From Ochotona curzoniae (Eukaryota > Chordata > Mammalia > Lagomorpha > Ochotonidae): a stretch of DNA of 64,000 nucleotides. This document shows, in pieces, positions 1 to 12,320 of this stretch. The notes below the pieces were generated by a model, which made no database searches, was not told the origin of the DNA, and was given only the letters and a program-made list of their open reading frames with translations. Position 1 is the stretch's first letter. Every line of letters begins with the position of its first letter. The position numbers and the translations under genes were made by a program. The DNA is taken from positions 76,860,501-76,924,500 of the forward strand of contig NW_024466599.1 in assembly GCF_017591425.1 (NCBI RefSeq), read 5' to 3'.

Positions 1-16
1 TTCCATATACGTCCCA

Positions 17-46
17 CCGTGTGTGTGGTGTATGTGTGTGTGTGTT
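17..46. repeat. (GT)n microsatellite
   Basis: Interrupted GT dinucleotide run at the very start of the window. No other feature is attached to it. Confidence 0.8.
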
Positions 47-179
47 GGTCAGAGAGACTCAACTAATTACATGAACATTTATTTCTAACGTCAGAGAAGA
101 TAACCCACAGACTGGAAAAGAAAAATATTTGCAAAGCACAAACCTCATAAACGACTCTTTTCTCAAATATAGAAAGATT

Positions 180-505
180 TTTTTAAAAGATTTATTTTTA
201 TTATTCTTTAATGGAAAGGCAGATATACAGAGAGGAGAGACAGAGAGGAAGATCTTCCGTCCGATGATTCACTCCCCAAGTGAGCGCAACGGCCGATGCT
301 ATGACGATCCGAAGCCAGGAGCCTCTTCCGGGTCTCCCACACGGGTGCAGGGTCCCAAAGCTTTGGGCCGTCCTAGACTGCTTTCCCGGGCCACAGGCAG
401 GGAGCTGGATGGGAAGTGGGGCTGCCGGGATTAGAACCGGCGCCCATTTGGGATCCTGGGCATACAAGGCGAGGACGTTAACCATTGCGCCACCGTGCCG
501 GGCCC
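180..505 (-). mobile_element. CSINE copy 1, younger subtype
   Basis: Full-length tRNA-derived SINE on the minus strand. The GGGCCC head lies at 500-505 and the A-rich tail is read as T-rich sequence at 180-215. The head carries the GCGCAATGGTTAA form, which matches the younger subtype seen at 12,321, 14,267 and 37,042. It is non-coding; open frames across it are chance. Confidence 0.9.
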
Positions 506-858
506 AGAGATATTTTTTTTAATAAACAACTTAAAATGGACAAAGACCTTATCAGGAACTCACTCAAAATATATTCTGGAAACAAATAAGCGTTGGAAAA
601 ACTAATAAATTACAGAAGTCATTTGGAATTGCACCTGAAATATTAATACACATCTACCCCAAACATGTTTAACAACACATACCGGTAAAAGCTGTGCAAA
701 AATGGAACATGTCATTCATTGACAATGGAGATGTAAAATGATATAGCTATTTAGGAATAAAAAAAAAAAATGTAGTTTCTTAGGGAGCCAAACATGTTAT
801 AATATAGTGTGGTGATTAGTCATTGGTTTTTAATTCAGATATATTGAAAATTAGGATC
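506..858. other. Unassigned AT-rich stretch
   Basis: AT-rich single-copy-looking DNA with one A-run near 760. I see no gene, RNA or recognisable repeat. Confidence 0.6.
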
Positions 859-1172
859 ATGCTGGATGCACAGCAGATTGGTTAAGCTGTCACCTGTGGC
901 ACCCACAAGTGACAGTTGAAGGAGTCCTAGCCCCTCCACTTTGGATTCTGTTTCCTGCTAATGAAATTGGGAACACAGTTGAAAGTGGTCCAGATGTTTG
1001 GGTCCCTAGCACCACCTAGAGGATCGAGCCGGCATTGCAGGCTCCAGGCTTCGGGATGACCCAGCCTCAACTGTGTGGCAATGCTGTGAGTGAACTAGTG
1101 ATGATAGCAGATGCATCTCTCTCTCTGCATCTTTGTCTAGATCTCAGTAACTTTACCTTTCAAATAAATACA
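859..1172 (+). mobile_element. Old CSINE copy
   Basis: Diverged CSINE in plus orientation. The recognisable parts are the middle block around the bases for 'CTGTTTCCTGCTAATG', the AGCACC block, and a CT-rich tail ending in CAAATAAATAC. It lies tail to tail with the next, minus-strand copy, with only about 12 bases between them. Confidence 0.7.
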
Positions 1173-1183
1173 TGCATATTTTT

Positions 1184-1489
1184 AAAGACTTATTTATTTT
1201 TATTAGAAAGTCAGATATACAGAGAGTAGGGGAGACAGAGAGGAGACTCCTGGTTCACTCCCCAACAGCCGGAGCTTAACTGATCTGAAGCCAGGAGCCA
1301 GGAGCTTCTTCTGAGTCTCCCACGCGGGTGCAGGGTCCCAAGACTTTGGGTTGTCTTCGACTGCTTTCCCGGGCCACAAGCAGGGAGCTGGATGGGAAGT
1401 GGGGCTGGTGGGATTAGAACTGGCACCCATATGGGATCCTGGCACGTGCAAGGTGAGGACTTTAGCCACAAGGCTACTGCACTTGGCCC
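1184..1489 (-). mobile_element. CSINE copy 2
   Basis: Nearly full-length CSINE in minus orientation, from the T-rich tail at 1184 to the GGGCCA head at about 1489. Together with the preceding plus-strand copy it forms an inverted pair able to fold back in a transcript. Confidence 0.88.
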
Positions 1490-2137
1490 AAATAAATCTT
1501 TTAAAAGTGCTGAATTCATACAGAAATCTGCACATGAGTGTGCTGGACAGTTTATTTACAATTGCTCTACTTTGTAAGCCAGTGTATGGCTTGTCTTCTC
1601 TGACACTAGACAAAAAATAGTTATTTGGGATGTTAACACACACATGCACACACATATATACACATGAAAATTGCATAGGCACACACGCAGGCTACCCAAA
1701 CATACATATACATACACATGGAAACTACACACACGAAATGAGTATAAAATATTCTATATTTCATTTTATATATTTTCCTTCAAAAACCTCCTGGTGTGTG
1801 AAGATCACCTGATTCATCCATCTAATTAACTCCCTTTGTCACGGTTTTGCCTGCGTTCGACTGCTGTGGAAACCACACCAGGTGAAGAAACATTTCAGCT
1901 GTTTCATCTTTCCCCGGAGACAGGGATTTCTGCCACTTCTTGTACAAATGCATCATCTGTCTTCTCCCCAAGACCAATTTCAATGCAACTTTGACATGTC
2001 ATCGCTTTGTCGTTTCATGCATTTACATTTTCTAGATAATACTATGCTTTTATGAAAGCTTACCCTCTTTCATCCGATGTGAATCTGACAATTGACCTGG
2101 TAAACCTCTTTTCCAACCACTAGCATGTAAGGCTTAC
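1490..2137. other. CA-rich tract and unassigned sequence
   Basis: An interrupted CA/CATA-rich tract runs from about 1635 to 1735. The rest shows no gene or recognisable repeat. Confidence 0.55.
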
Positions 2138-2150
2138 TCTTCTTCAGTCT

Positions 2151-2478
2151 TTTTTTTTTTTTTTAAGATTTATTTATTGGAAAGTCAGATAAACAGAGAG
2201 GAGGGGAGACAGGAAGATCTTCCATCCGATGATTCACTGCCCAAGTGAGCGCAATGGCCGATGCTATGACGATCCGAAGCCAGGATCCAGAAACTTCTTC
2301 CGGGTCTCCCATGCGGGTGCAGGGTCCCAAGGCTTTGGGCCGTCCTGGACTGCTCTTCCAGGCCACAAGCAGGGAGCTGGATGGGAAGTGGAGCTGCTGG
2401 GATTAGAACCGGCACCCATGTGGGATCCCAGCGCATTCAAAGCGAGGACTTTAGCCGCTAGGCCATGCCGCTGGGCCC
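2151..2478 (-). mobile_element. CSINE copy 3 with target-site duplication
   Basis: Complete minus-strand CSINE with its head GGGCCC at 2473-2478. The flanks carry a direct repeat TCTTCTTCAGTCT at 2138-2150 and again from 2479, a clear target-site duplication of an L1-type (TPRT) insertion. Confidence 0.93.
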
Positions 2479-2492
2479 TCTTCTTCAGTCTT

Positions 2493-4088
2493 AAAACAAG
2501 ACTACATGGCTCAGACTCCCTCGATACTAGGTTCAGGGAGATGCTGTAACTTCATTTACTAAGATGTGCTTCCAAGTGGAATGACAAGTGCTGGCACATG
2601 TGGCCTATGTCTTATGCATCATTAAAGGGGCAGTAGGCTGTGGGACAACATCTGGATTTCAGGTAAAGCAATGGAACTCCGGAGGCAGTGACTAACACAG
2701 CAGCTTCTGGATCCCTATGTTCTCTTTCTTTCCTGAGACACAGGCTCCGTTGTGGGGCAGTTTGAGAATAGAAATCTAGCAGTCAGTTCTGAAAACTCAA
2801 GTGCATGGGCCCTGCTTTGTTCCTTTCAAATCTTCTAGAAATAGGGGATTCATCTATTAAATCCCTTTTTGCTTTAATAGCTAGGTGGTATGCAAACACA
2901 TTCAGAAGGGGGGGATACATTCTCCTGCTTTCTATGCCACATTTTCATCCATATCTGAGTCATAATAGCTCTTGATAAATAGACAAAGAATCAGACAAAA
3001 TTAATAGACACACATCAGCGATAACACTCTTTCCCAAACTATGTCTAAGAAAGATTCTCATATTTTAATAGTGTAACAAGAATTGCTAGAAAAGGTGAAA
3101 ATAGGTGAAGAAGTTACTCTCATCAATAAAATAAAACATAGCAATAAGAAGCGAGCAGCCATATTCTACAGATCTCACGGAAATGTGCATTTATGGAGCG
3201 ACAGTAGAACTTTGAACATGTCATAGTAGTTCTGCAGAGAGCTCATTTCACATTTTCTGCAACAATTGTATTTGGAGCATTGTGACTATTTCGATAGAGA
3301 TATTGTTCAGTATAGTTGATTTTGGGAAAGTGTTGGCTGAAGCATACAGAGGGCTGTTTTTTTTCCCCAACTCATGGTCTCAACTGGTCTATTATTAGTT
3401 TCTCATCAGCCGCTCAGTCACATGACTATATGTCCACTAACAGTGGCCTTCCATCTCCTGGGTTAACTGTATGCAAAAAACACACAAAGATTTGAGAAAT
3501 AGACAAAGCTACCCGTGGAAATCTTGAGATAACACCAATTGGAGGTATCAAAGTAAGGCAAGTGATGGGGTTCTGGCAATGGGAGGGAAGGTAAACTTCT
3601 TTATGGAAAAAATCATCCAACAGGGCTGAACACTTCTTTGAGAACAATTACCTCTCAGAACAAAGACCATTGCAGCTGACTGGTTGCGAAGTATTTTCTG
3701 TTTAAGTTTGCACACAAAATCTTGCTGGATAGAAGCCGGAGTCCTCAAAAAGCAGCAATGCTGAGCAATCGCTTCAAGGCCAGCAGGGATGCAGCTGTCT
3801 GCCATCACCTCTACCCCCTTGTAAACTCGCTTTTCTCCACTGCTTAGTACACACGTCATCGCCTCTGCCGATTTTTTTCTTACTTATGGAACACACAAAA
3901 GCTGGTAACCTTGCTCAAACAACTGATTCTCCAGAGATTCAGAGTACTTCCATTGGTTGGCTTCACCATTGGTCTCGTGTGTCAACTGGTACAAAAAGAT
4001 CACTTACTACTCCCGTCGCAGAGTGAATGTGCTTTGATACATGGCAGAAACTGTTACCCTAGAAGGTCAACGAGCCTGTTATTGATAG
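2493..4088. other. Unassigned region
   Basis: No repeat family or gene is recognised. A minus-strand open frame of 103 codons (3548-3859) lies downstream of, and on the same strand as, the L1-derived element at 4.2 kb. I do not recognise its product; it has no polypyrimidine acceptor upstream in this orientation and is within chance length. It is not called as a gene. Confidence 0.4.
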
Positions 4089-4220
4089 GATAATAGTTCT
4101 ATGAGAACAACTACATGGATGCTATTTGTGTGACTGATTGGATGTCATTTGTATGAGAGCAACCAAGTGGATACCTTTTCTATAACTGATTGGATATCAT
4201 TTGTCTGAGAATTTAACCAA
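4089..4220. repeat. 52-bp imperfect tandem repeat, about 2.5 units
   Basis: Units begin at 4089, 4141 and 4193. Each starts GATA/GATGTC and the first two end in ACTGATTG; the third is partial. The array sits directly next to the 3' side of the minus-strand ORF2-deleted L1, so it may be part of that element's 3' region. Confidence 0.8.
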
Positions 4221-4498
4221 ACAAAGTGTTTTAAAAAGATGAAAATAACAAACAGAAAAAAATCAAAATTCATGAGATACAATTTCTGCTGATCTTCGTT
4301 GGTGAAATGTGTTTCCTGTAGGCAACCGATAGATAGATTTTGTTTTTTAATCCAGTCTACTAATCCATGGCATTTGATTGATGAGTTTAAGTCATTTACA
4401 TTCAGATTTAATACAAAAGGGGGTAATTTGGTTCTATTATTTGAGCAATGAATTGTTCATTGATTTAGTCTTACCTTGTTATTTTACTGGGATGTTAG

Positions 4499-5498
4499 TC
4501 ACATTTGCCTTTGGTTTTGTTTGGTGCTATTCCTCTCTGTCAAGAGAACATCTTGAAGTATTGTTTGTAGGGCAGGTTTGGAAGAGGCATATTCTTTTAC
4601 CTTTTCTATTTTTTTTTTTTACTGTGGAACAATTTTATTTCATTTTTAAAGACAAAGGAAAGCTTTGCTGGCTATGTTATCCTGGGCTGACAATTTTTTT
4701 TCTTTTAGAATCTGGAATATGGCACTCCATTCTCTTCTAGCCTGTAGAGTTTCCTGTGAGAGATCTCCTGTGAGTTTAATTGGCATTGCTTTGTATGTAA
4801 ATTGATTTTTTACGTGCATATTTAAGGATCTTTTCCTTATGTTCAGTTGAAGAGAGCTTGATGATCATGTGTCTTGGTGAAGATCATTTTTGGTCAAAAC
4901 TGTTGGGAGTTCTGTGCCCCTCCTGGATCTTGTTTCCTAATTCTTTCTCCAGATTAGGGAAATTTTCCTGTATTATTTCATGAAGTACATTTGTAAAACC
5001 AGTTTCTCTTGCTGCACCTTCTGGGATTCCCATAACTCTTATAATAGCCTATAATAGCATATAAAACTCTTATAATAACTCTTATGTGACCTTTTAATAG
5101 CGCCTTTCTATTCTTGAATATTATTTGTAGCCTGACCCAGCTCTGCTTCCAACTTGTCATTTATTTCCCCTTGGTGACAGGAAATGTCTTCCAAATCTGA
5201 GATTCTTTTTTCTGCATGTTTCATTCTATTTTGGAGACTCTCCACTGTACTTTAATTTGCTCCACTGACTTCTTCATTTCTGATACATCAGCTTTCATTT
5301 GATTCATTTCCAGTGCGACATATTCCTTGAATTCCTTGAACTTTATGTGCTTTATGTGCTTTCTCATTAAGAAGCTTTATAACAAGTGTTTTGAGTTTTG
5401 TATTACCCCCACCCCATTTTCTCGATGTCTGGTTCATGTAACTTTGAGGTTGGCAAAGGCTTTTGCTTCTTTGCAGGAGAGTCTTCAGTAATACTCAT
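4499..5498 (-). pseudogene. L1 ORF1 pseudogene (P1)
   Basis: Broken copy of the L1 ORF1 RNA-binding protein gene. The likely start is the ATG whose complement lies at 5496-5498, matching the start at 50,289 in copy P3; the stop complement is at 4499-4501. The coiled-coil part is recognisable upstream of 5150, and the C-terminal domain between about 4745 and 4500 has the NEIK and PAKLS-type motifs. A local expansion of ATTATAAGAGTT-like units at 5035-5092 interrupts the central part, and several frameshifts break the frame. It is not expected to make protein. Confidence 0.8.
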
Positions 5499-6636
5499 TG
5501 TGCCTTTTTCTCTTCTTTTGCTCTTGGTCATTGTACTTCTGGTTATCAGAGTCTTCTCCTTGGGGCAGGTTTCTAAGCTGTGCCACCCACAGGTCTACAG
5601 TTTGATTTTTCTTATTGTGTAGTTGGCACACGGCTCTTTTTGCAGTCAGTTGTGCCGTGCCACTCTCTCCAGTGAGTTCCCGGTCTGCGTTCTTATGTTA
5701 GACTTCCACCATGGTTTCTGTAGCCCCGGCTCCTGGCTCATCAGTCTCCACCTCCTGTGATACCATGCTGAGGCTGCACTATTGTACTTTTCTTCCACTT
5801 GTGGTTGGAGCAGATCCCAGGATTAGGGAGACACCAGGTGTCCTATATACCTAGGTTGTTGGTGGTGCTGATCCTGTTGGCTATTAGGTCTGATGGCCAC
5901 GTGGGCCTATTTTGATCTATACAGTGCCAAAGTGAGTATTATTTTCCTGTGAGACCAGTGCAATGCACTGAGTTCAGTGAGTTCTCGCGAGCTCAGTACA
6001 TGTGCAGCTCACTGATGTCCCCTGCAGTCTTAAATTCCTTGCCACACTGTAAGAAATGGCACCTGATGTGCCACCAGAGTTCTTGTTCGGCCATCAGGTT
6101 TGAGGCCTCCCTTGATCTGTCTTGGAACTTGTAAGATGCCACATTGTTGTAGTTTGCTGAGTCAGAAATGAGTTCACTCCCAGCTTTGTGCATGTGCAGT
6201 CCTGCCCCATAGCCTTCGCCTCCTTAAACGAATGGCACCTAATTCGGCTCTAGGAGACAGAATGCGCTGTGAAATCCACCTTGTTCTTGTACTGCCTGTC
6301 TAGGACCTGCTGATCTGTCTCTGCTCCTGGTCAAATCAAACAGATCACCAGAATGAGCAGTTCTTTGTCTGGGTTAGCCTCTGCATTTCCCAGTAAATGT
6401 GCCTTCCCACCTTGTTGCTAGTGGAGTTCCACCTGCTGGTGCCATTCGGATCGCCACTCACTGAATGCCACTGGGTTATCAGTCACTGCAGCACCACACC
6501 ATTGTGTCAGCTGTTTCCCTGTGTCTGTCGGTCTCCAGGTACCCCTCTGCTGTTGTTCTGTCATCTCCTATTTCAGGAAATTTGCCCTCTCTGATTCACA
6601 CTGGCTAACATTTCCCCGTCTGTTTAAGCTTTACCC

Positions 6637-6655
6637 TATTCTTCCATTGTGATTC
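6637..6655 (-). promoter_or_regulatory. 5' end of L1 5' UTR (degraded YY1-like site)
   Basis: The minus strand reads AATCACAATGGAAGAATAGG, equivalent to the 5' end of copy P3 where the core is ATGGCGG. Young primate L1s carry a YY1 site at this position; here the core has changed to ATGGAAG. Confidence 0.45.
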
Positions 6656-7559
6656 TGATGAGTCCGCGTCTAAAATCAATCCAACGAATAACTGAGAGGA
6701 GCTACTTAGGAAAACGAGTTGACTTTGGCTGACAGTTTTGGAAATTCACAGTCAAATCCAAGCAACCCTGGTAGGCTGGAGCCTGACGAGGATAGCAGGT
6801 GTTAGAAAACACGCACAAGAACAGCTTGTTGCATCTGCGGCAACAAGACAGCTCATGTCATAAGAATTACCTTCTGAGGCTACAACTCCAATGATTTATG
6901 GACCTCCCATTCAGCCCACCTCCTAGATCACATTATTAGATGAGATCTCTATTCTTAACCCATAAAGTATTAACATAAGGCTTTGGAGATCAAGCATGTA
7001 TGTGTGGGCCTTTGGGAAACCCCAGACTATTACACAAACCTTAATACACCACCCAGCTCTTAAAGCACCATTTCCATCTTACAGTTCAAACTACATATAC
7101 CCCATTCTTAAGTTTCCAGTTTTAATATTTCAGCACCGTTTAAAAATCGGGAGGAAGCAGCAACTAACACATTTCACAAATGAGTAGGGGATTTTATCAG
7201 AAGGTAAAGCTCACTGTGCCCACTTTTAGTCTGACCCAGAAGTTGGTAGGGGGTCATGTCCAACTTATGCCAATAAGGAGACCCCTACAGTCACTCCAGC
7301 AAGGCTCCTGGACTCAGCTTGTCATGGCAGAGCAGCATCAGTCAACTTCACTGGCAGACAACTGCTTCCAGGACTGCCATGACTCTCTCTGGCAAGGGAA
7401 GCTCATGCAGCTGGAAGTAGGTCCCCCCATGACTGTAGGAATGCCCTGGCTGTGCCTGATAGGGCACGGGTACAGCTGGGTCATTGGGCAATCACTACCT
7501 TGGGCTACTGAGGCTCAGAGACAGCCAAGTGATGGGCTGGGTCAACAAAGAGGGTTCTA
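6656..7559. other. Unassigned region
   Basis: No gene or repeat is recognised. A 145-codon plus-strand frame at 7180-7617 runs into the old L1 fragment and its A-rich tract, and shows no domain I recognise. It is treated as chance. Confidence 0.5.
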
Positions 7560-8075
7560 TGTTCATCACACCCCAGTTAGAATGATTCTCATTAAAAATA
7601 AAAAAAAAAAACAATAAAAGAAAAACCAATAAATTCTGGCAAGAATGGGAGGGAAAAAGATACCCTAGTCTGTTGTGGGTGGGAATGTAAACTAGTCCAG
7701 ACATTGTGGAAAAAATTATTGAGATTCTTCAAAGATCTGAAAGTTTCTATACCGTATAACCCTGCCATTCCATTGCCAGGAATTCACCCACAGGAAGTGA
7801 AATCAGCATAGGAAGAACCTTTATGTTTATAACACCTTTATTCATAATAGCCAAGCTGTGTAATGAACCCAATTGTTCATCAACAAGGTTGCATAAAGTA
7901 ATTACCGTGTATTGTACAAATGATGGGACACTGCTCAGCCATATAAAGAATGTAATTGTGTCTTTCATAGCAAAATGGATACAATTGCAAACCATTATGC
8001 TTAATAAAATAAGACTGTGTCAAACAGACAAATATGTTTTCCTTTTTGCTTCTAGGTATTATACAATGTACCAAA
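7560..8075 (+). mobile_element. Old L1 fragment (end of ORF2 and 3' UTR)
   Basis: Matches the 3' part of ORF2 and the 3' UTR of ancient mammalian L1s. It carries the block around TGGTGGGAATGTAAA-like sequence, the CCCTGCCATTCCATTGCC block, TTCATAATAGCCAAG, and the ATTATGCTTAATAAAATAAG block in the expected order. It is heavily diverged with no open frame of note. Confidence 0.85.
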
Positions 8076-8390
8076 AAGGGAAAAAAAAAAACCAAGAATG
8101 TGTAGGAATAAAAGTGACACTTTATGATTCGGTTCCCCTGCGTAGTTCTTGCCTGGAACTCGGTGCCGTTCTGGCCTCTGATCACATGGGGAGTGAGCAG
8201 AGTGGAAGACATGTTCTGTCTCTCAGATTCCCCTTTTCTCTGTCCTATTGCCTTTTAAATCCACAAATTAATCTGTTTTAAGAAGTGATATCTGGGAAAC
8301 AAGGTTATTTCAAAAAGTTTGTGTGGGGGTGGGGAGAAATAGAAATAAAGGATAGGTGCATCTCAGTGCAATTTTTTTTTAATCCATGCA
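8076..8390. other. Unassigned stretch
   Basis: A short A-run near 8080 follows the old L1. Nothing else is recognised. Confidence 0.5.
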
Positions 8391-8717
8391 TTTTTCTTTA
8401 AGATTGATTTATTTTTATCGGAAAGGAAGATATACAAAAAGAGGAGAAACAGAGAGGAAGATCTTCTGTCTGATGATTTACTCCCCAAATGACCACAACA
8501 CCCAGAGCTAAGCTGATCTGATCTAAAGCCACGAGGCTGGAGCCTCTTCCCATGGGGGGCAGGGTCCCAAGACTTTGGGCCTTCCTCAACAGCTTTCCCA
8601 GGCCACAAGCAGGGAGCTGGATGGGAAGCAGGGCCACTGGGATTAGAACCAGTGCCCAGATGGGATCCCGGTGCATGCAAGGCGAGAACTTCAGCTGCTG
8701 GGCTACGTGGCGGGCCC
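8391..8717 (-). mobile_element. CSINE copy 4
   Basis: Minus-strand CSINE with head GGGCCC at 8712-8717 and an A-rich tail at the left. It has a short internal deletion in the part corresponding to the CCCGCGTGGGAG block. Confidence 0.88.
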
Positions 8718-11396
8718 AGTTATTTTCTTTATATGTATTTTCTGTGAACTATCTGAAGTGCCATTACAGGGCTCCTACATTCAAGACCTCTCTGTGGACT
8801 AAAATTTCCAATGCATGGTACCCAGAAATTAGAGAAACCACTAATTAACGCTGCCTTTCTTCTGCCCCTGAAATCCCCACACAGAAAAGGAGATTTATTT
8901 TGGTCCTCACAGCGTTATATCATCCAATTAAGAAGTCGATGTCCTTTCTGTTGTCTTTTGTTTTAGGATTTACGGGCAGAGGGACCGACTATGCCGATCA
9001 ACATTATTTAGCTTTAGATTGAGGCAAGTGCTCTCGTTTCCAGTCCACAGATGCTGTGCACAGCCCAGCTGGGCTAATTTGAAATGCCTTGCCATTATAT
9101 GTGCAAGTTCTGTGAAGGTTACATGTGCTTGCGTGCATCCCCCACAAACAGGGAAGCTAAGCTCTCAAGCTAGAAAAAAAAAAAATGTGGAGCGAGGAAA
9201 ACGAGACTTGCTCCTTTAAATAACTGCTCAGCCTGGGCACAGTGCCTTTGTTGCTTGGACTTATCTCCTGGCTGTACTTCCGGAGACTGTTTCTGTTTGT
9301 TTCCATTCCTTTATTTTCATTTCTGTCAGATCCCTTTGTGTCTGGTGGTTCTTTGAGGGAACCCTGAGGTGCACGGAGGGTTTTAGTTAAGGAGCATGAA
9401 AATGTCAGGAGTTTAGGAGCTGCTGAGCACATAAAAGGCTAAGGCCGAAGCAGACACCTTCACTGAGCCTGTCGGTTCTGTCCCAAGTTAAAGGCACATC
9501 CATCCTGTTCGCCCTGTTTATCTCACTGCACAGCTAGCCTAGGCTGCACTGTGCAGATAGCCGCTTCTACCCATACAGGAAAAAAAGAAGTGCAGCAGCA
9601 TCTATCCACAGGGTATTGCGATTGCACTAGATTTGCAAACAGCACAATGTATTTCGCGCACGGATGTACTCAGCACCAGAGGTTCGAGCTTTCAGCAAAC
9701 ACAGTGCCCTAATTTGCCCTAATGTCTGTCTTCCAAGCAACTCCCACAATCCGACTCGGCGGGTGCATGGAGCACCCGCTGAGCTCCATCGAAGCAGAGT
9801 GAGTTCCAAGCACTTTCGTCTAAAAGCAACCCTCTCATTAAGAAACATGAAGTGCAATATCGATGCTGGTTAAGATGGAAGCAATGAAAAGTGGATACAG
9901 CATGGGTAAAAATAGCACACATTTACTCGCACCCCCAGTATTTAATCCATTATAAAGTCCTTTCTTCCCAATTTTTTTTCCAAGTCAATGTTCCTTTCAA
10001 CAGCCTCCTCTTATCCTGGTCAATGAAAGCAACTGTGTTCATCTCAGAATCAGGTCGCTGAGCCTCAGAAGAGAGAAGAGATTCTGTGGCCGGAGCCACA
10101 GGAAGCATGGCACTCACTTGGCCCTGTAGCACACAGGCACTCCAGGATTGCTCTGCAGGCCTGCCTCCTCTTGCCTTCACAGTTCGCCTGGAAGTGACAC
10201 ACACATGCTCATTTAAATGAACTATAGAAATGGATACTTCAACCAAGGCTGCACCTGTACCGGGAGGAAAGGGAGAGCACAGACCCCTCCAGCTGTTTCT
10301 CACGAGCAGGGCCTGCGGGGCCTCTGACATGGCGTCCACATCCATGTGTCGGATGAGCCCTCACGATGCCAAGCAATGATTACCAGGTCTTAATGTCACC
10401 CTCTACGGACATTCTCTTTGACGTCTTCACACAGAGAAGGCATTCTAAGCACACGCAAGGATATTTTCTCTGTCCCAAATGTACAAATTATCTCCAAATG
10501 TCAGGCTCCACAGGCTTTTCCTTGTTGGGGCTGAATCAACAGGTTTATATGGCTGTGTTCTGCACTTTCCAAAGCAGCTATCCTATGTCATGTTACAAGA
10601 AAAAAAAAAGGCATTGCTATCCTATTGGTGCATTACCTAATGACACGTGAAGGCAGAGCATCTGCAGTCAGAGGCAGGTGGCCTGCTGCTGTTGTGTGGG
10701 CACAGGTGCCCACACTCGGCACCCACTGCTCCCCACCACCCTGACTCTGGGAATACTTTTCCTGATCAGTATTACTTGTATTGTTTTCTGTGGCTCTTTC
10801 ATCAAATGATTTTTCTGAGAAACTGTTCCTGCCTCTTTTCTTCTGGAGATGCACCAGGGGTTGCATCCATCCCATGGCAAGCACAGGTGCTCACAGGAAT
10901 GCTGCATGAAGCCAAATGTGAGCCTGCACAACTCCGAGTTGCCTGCGATTCATCTTAATTTAGCAGATGTCTGATCAATGAGGGAAGATAAGCCAGTTGC
11001 CTCCAGAAACAGTGACAGATCCAGGACTTGGGTCCGCTGAAACCCCAGCACCTCCCACATAGTGCTGCCTCAGTGCCATTCCCTTGATGTCACATCCGTC
11101 AACTAGGGCTACAGTGTGAAGGTGCTTAGACTCAGGAAGGCAGGTTCAGAGAAAGCTCACCAGTGAGAGTTGGTGACGGTCGCTGTGTGAGATAGTAACA
11201 AGTTCAAGTGCCACTCTTGAAGTTTAAATAAGCTCCGTTGTTTCCGAGCCCCTGCTTTCTGCAAAGCAATGTAACCATTGCTTGTGACAGGGTGGACATT
11301 TGAAAAATGAACAAGGAACAAAAGGGTCACCAGACTCAGAAAGGAGATACAACATTGAAGTCTGGAGTCCAATGTGGGTGAAAAAAAAAAAAAAAA
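8718..11396. other. Unassigned region of 2.7 kb
   Basis: The longest stretch without a recognisable repeat in the first 15 kb. It contains a 131-codon minus-strand frame at 9950-10345 in GC-richer DNA. I do not recognise its product, and frames of this length are expected by chance in a window of this size. Conservation data could show whether it holds regulatory sequence or an exon. Confidence 0.5.
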
Positions 11397-11752
11397 CTTC
11401 ATGGCGTTGTAAATCTCTGTTTTCCTTCCTTTTTTTTTTTTTAATTTTGTTTTTTGGCTTTTCATTTGGGAGCGTTTATAATGACTGTGTAGTGGAGACT
11501 GACATGTCCAGCAGTGAGGATACGATGCAGGGCGCATCTCTATGCCTGGATTGAGAATGTATTTCTAGTGAAACTTGGATGTGTCTGGACAATGGGTTGC
11601 TGGACCCTCTGCCATCGTCTATGCCCGCAGTGATGGGCTTATGACTATTTATGAGGAACTATGCTGTTGTAATGATATAGGGAAACTCAGCGGATGAGGT
11701 GATTTGGGGAGGAGGCAGGGGAAATCCAAGGGCCTATGGAACTGTATCATAA

Positions 11753-11791
<39 letters not shown>
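11397..11791 (+). mobile_element. 5'-truncated L1 3' end
   Basis: The 3' UTR of an L1 of the same broad group as the copies at 23.4 and 52.4 kb. It shares the TGGCTTTTCATTTGG block, the AGTGGAGACTGACATGTCCAG block and the terminal GGAACTGTATCATAAAATAAT, ending in an (AAT)n tail. ORF sequence is absent, so it was truncated at insertion. Confidence 0.85.
11752..11790 (+). repeat. (AAT)n microsatellite
   Basis: Pure AAT run forming the tail of the L1 3' end. Other L1-related elements in the window also end in AAT repeats. Confidence 0.95.
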
Positions 11792-12320
11792 TTTTAAAAA
11801 AAATTCGTAATTTAAAAGTAAAAAAAGAAAAAGCGCCACCTACTGGCTGTGTCGTGCTGCTCATGTCCTCATGGCACTCGGTGGCAATCTCAAATGACAT
11901 TCGGATAAGTGACTGCAATTGATACTACTGAGGCAAAGCTGAGGACAGCTTTAAACAATAGAAGGAAGCTGTAGAAGCTGCCAGAAACTGGCAAGCTGTG
12001 TGGCACATTGATGATGTAAATGTTCTCCAACTCTACCTTTACAAGACGAATGTACCAGCGCCTCAAACTCTGTCTCATACAACATCTGTTCCAGAATAAG
12101 AGGACAGCATCTTCTTGCTAGCCTCATTTGTTCTTGTTGACTGAAACTGGGTGCCCTTCCCCTGACGGAAGTCAGTCTGTGGTTAAGGGGAAGGCATCCA
12201 CTGGGACCAATTCCTTCAATGAAGACTCTCTCCTGGACCCCAGCCCCTGGCAGCTCACACATCGGAGCCGAGTGGACCCTGCGAGCAAGCAGGTAGGTCC
12301 TCGTTAGAAAGGCTCACCTT
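11792..12320. other. Unassigned stretch
   Basis: No gene or repeat is recognised. Confidence 0.5.

Larger units (their letters stand above)
4200..6655 (-). mobile_element. ORF2-deleted L1 (HAL1-like), copy P1
   Basis: Minus-strand L1-derived element. From its 5' end it has a 5' UTR (about 6655 to 5500), a broken ORF1 (5498 to 4499), a short inter-ORF region, and about 50 codons of ORF2 ending just after the endonuclease ETHF motif near 4290. It then passes straight into a T-rich sequence also found at the same point in the copies at 24.0 kb and 51.5 kb. The reverse transcriptase and C-terminal domains are absent. ORF1 and the ORF2 start both carry frameshifts. The 3' limit is uncertain: sequence beyond 4200 does not match the 3' UTRs of the other two copies. 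Confidence 0.8.

Noticed and set aside
1203..1682. 159-codon minus-strand frame
   Set aside because: Its larger part is CSINE sequence and the rest is a CA-rich tract. Similar frames recur across other CSINE copies.
9950..10345. 131-codon minus-strand open frame in non-repeat DNA
   Set aside because: No recognisable domain, no clear splice context, and a length expected by chance in six frames of 64 kb.
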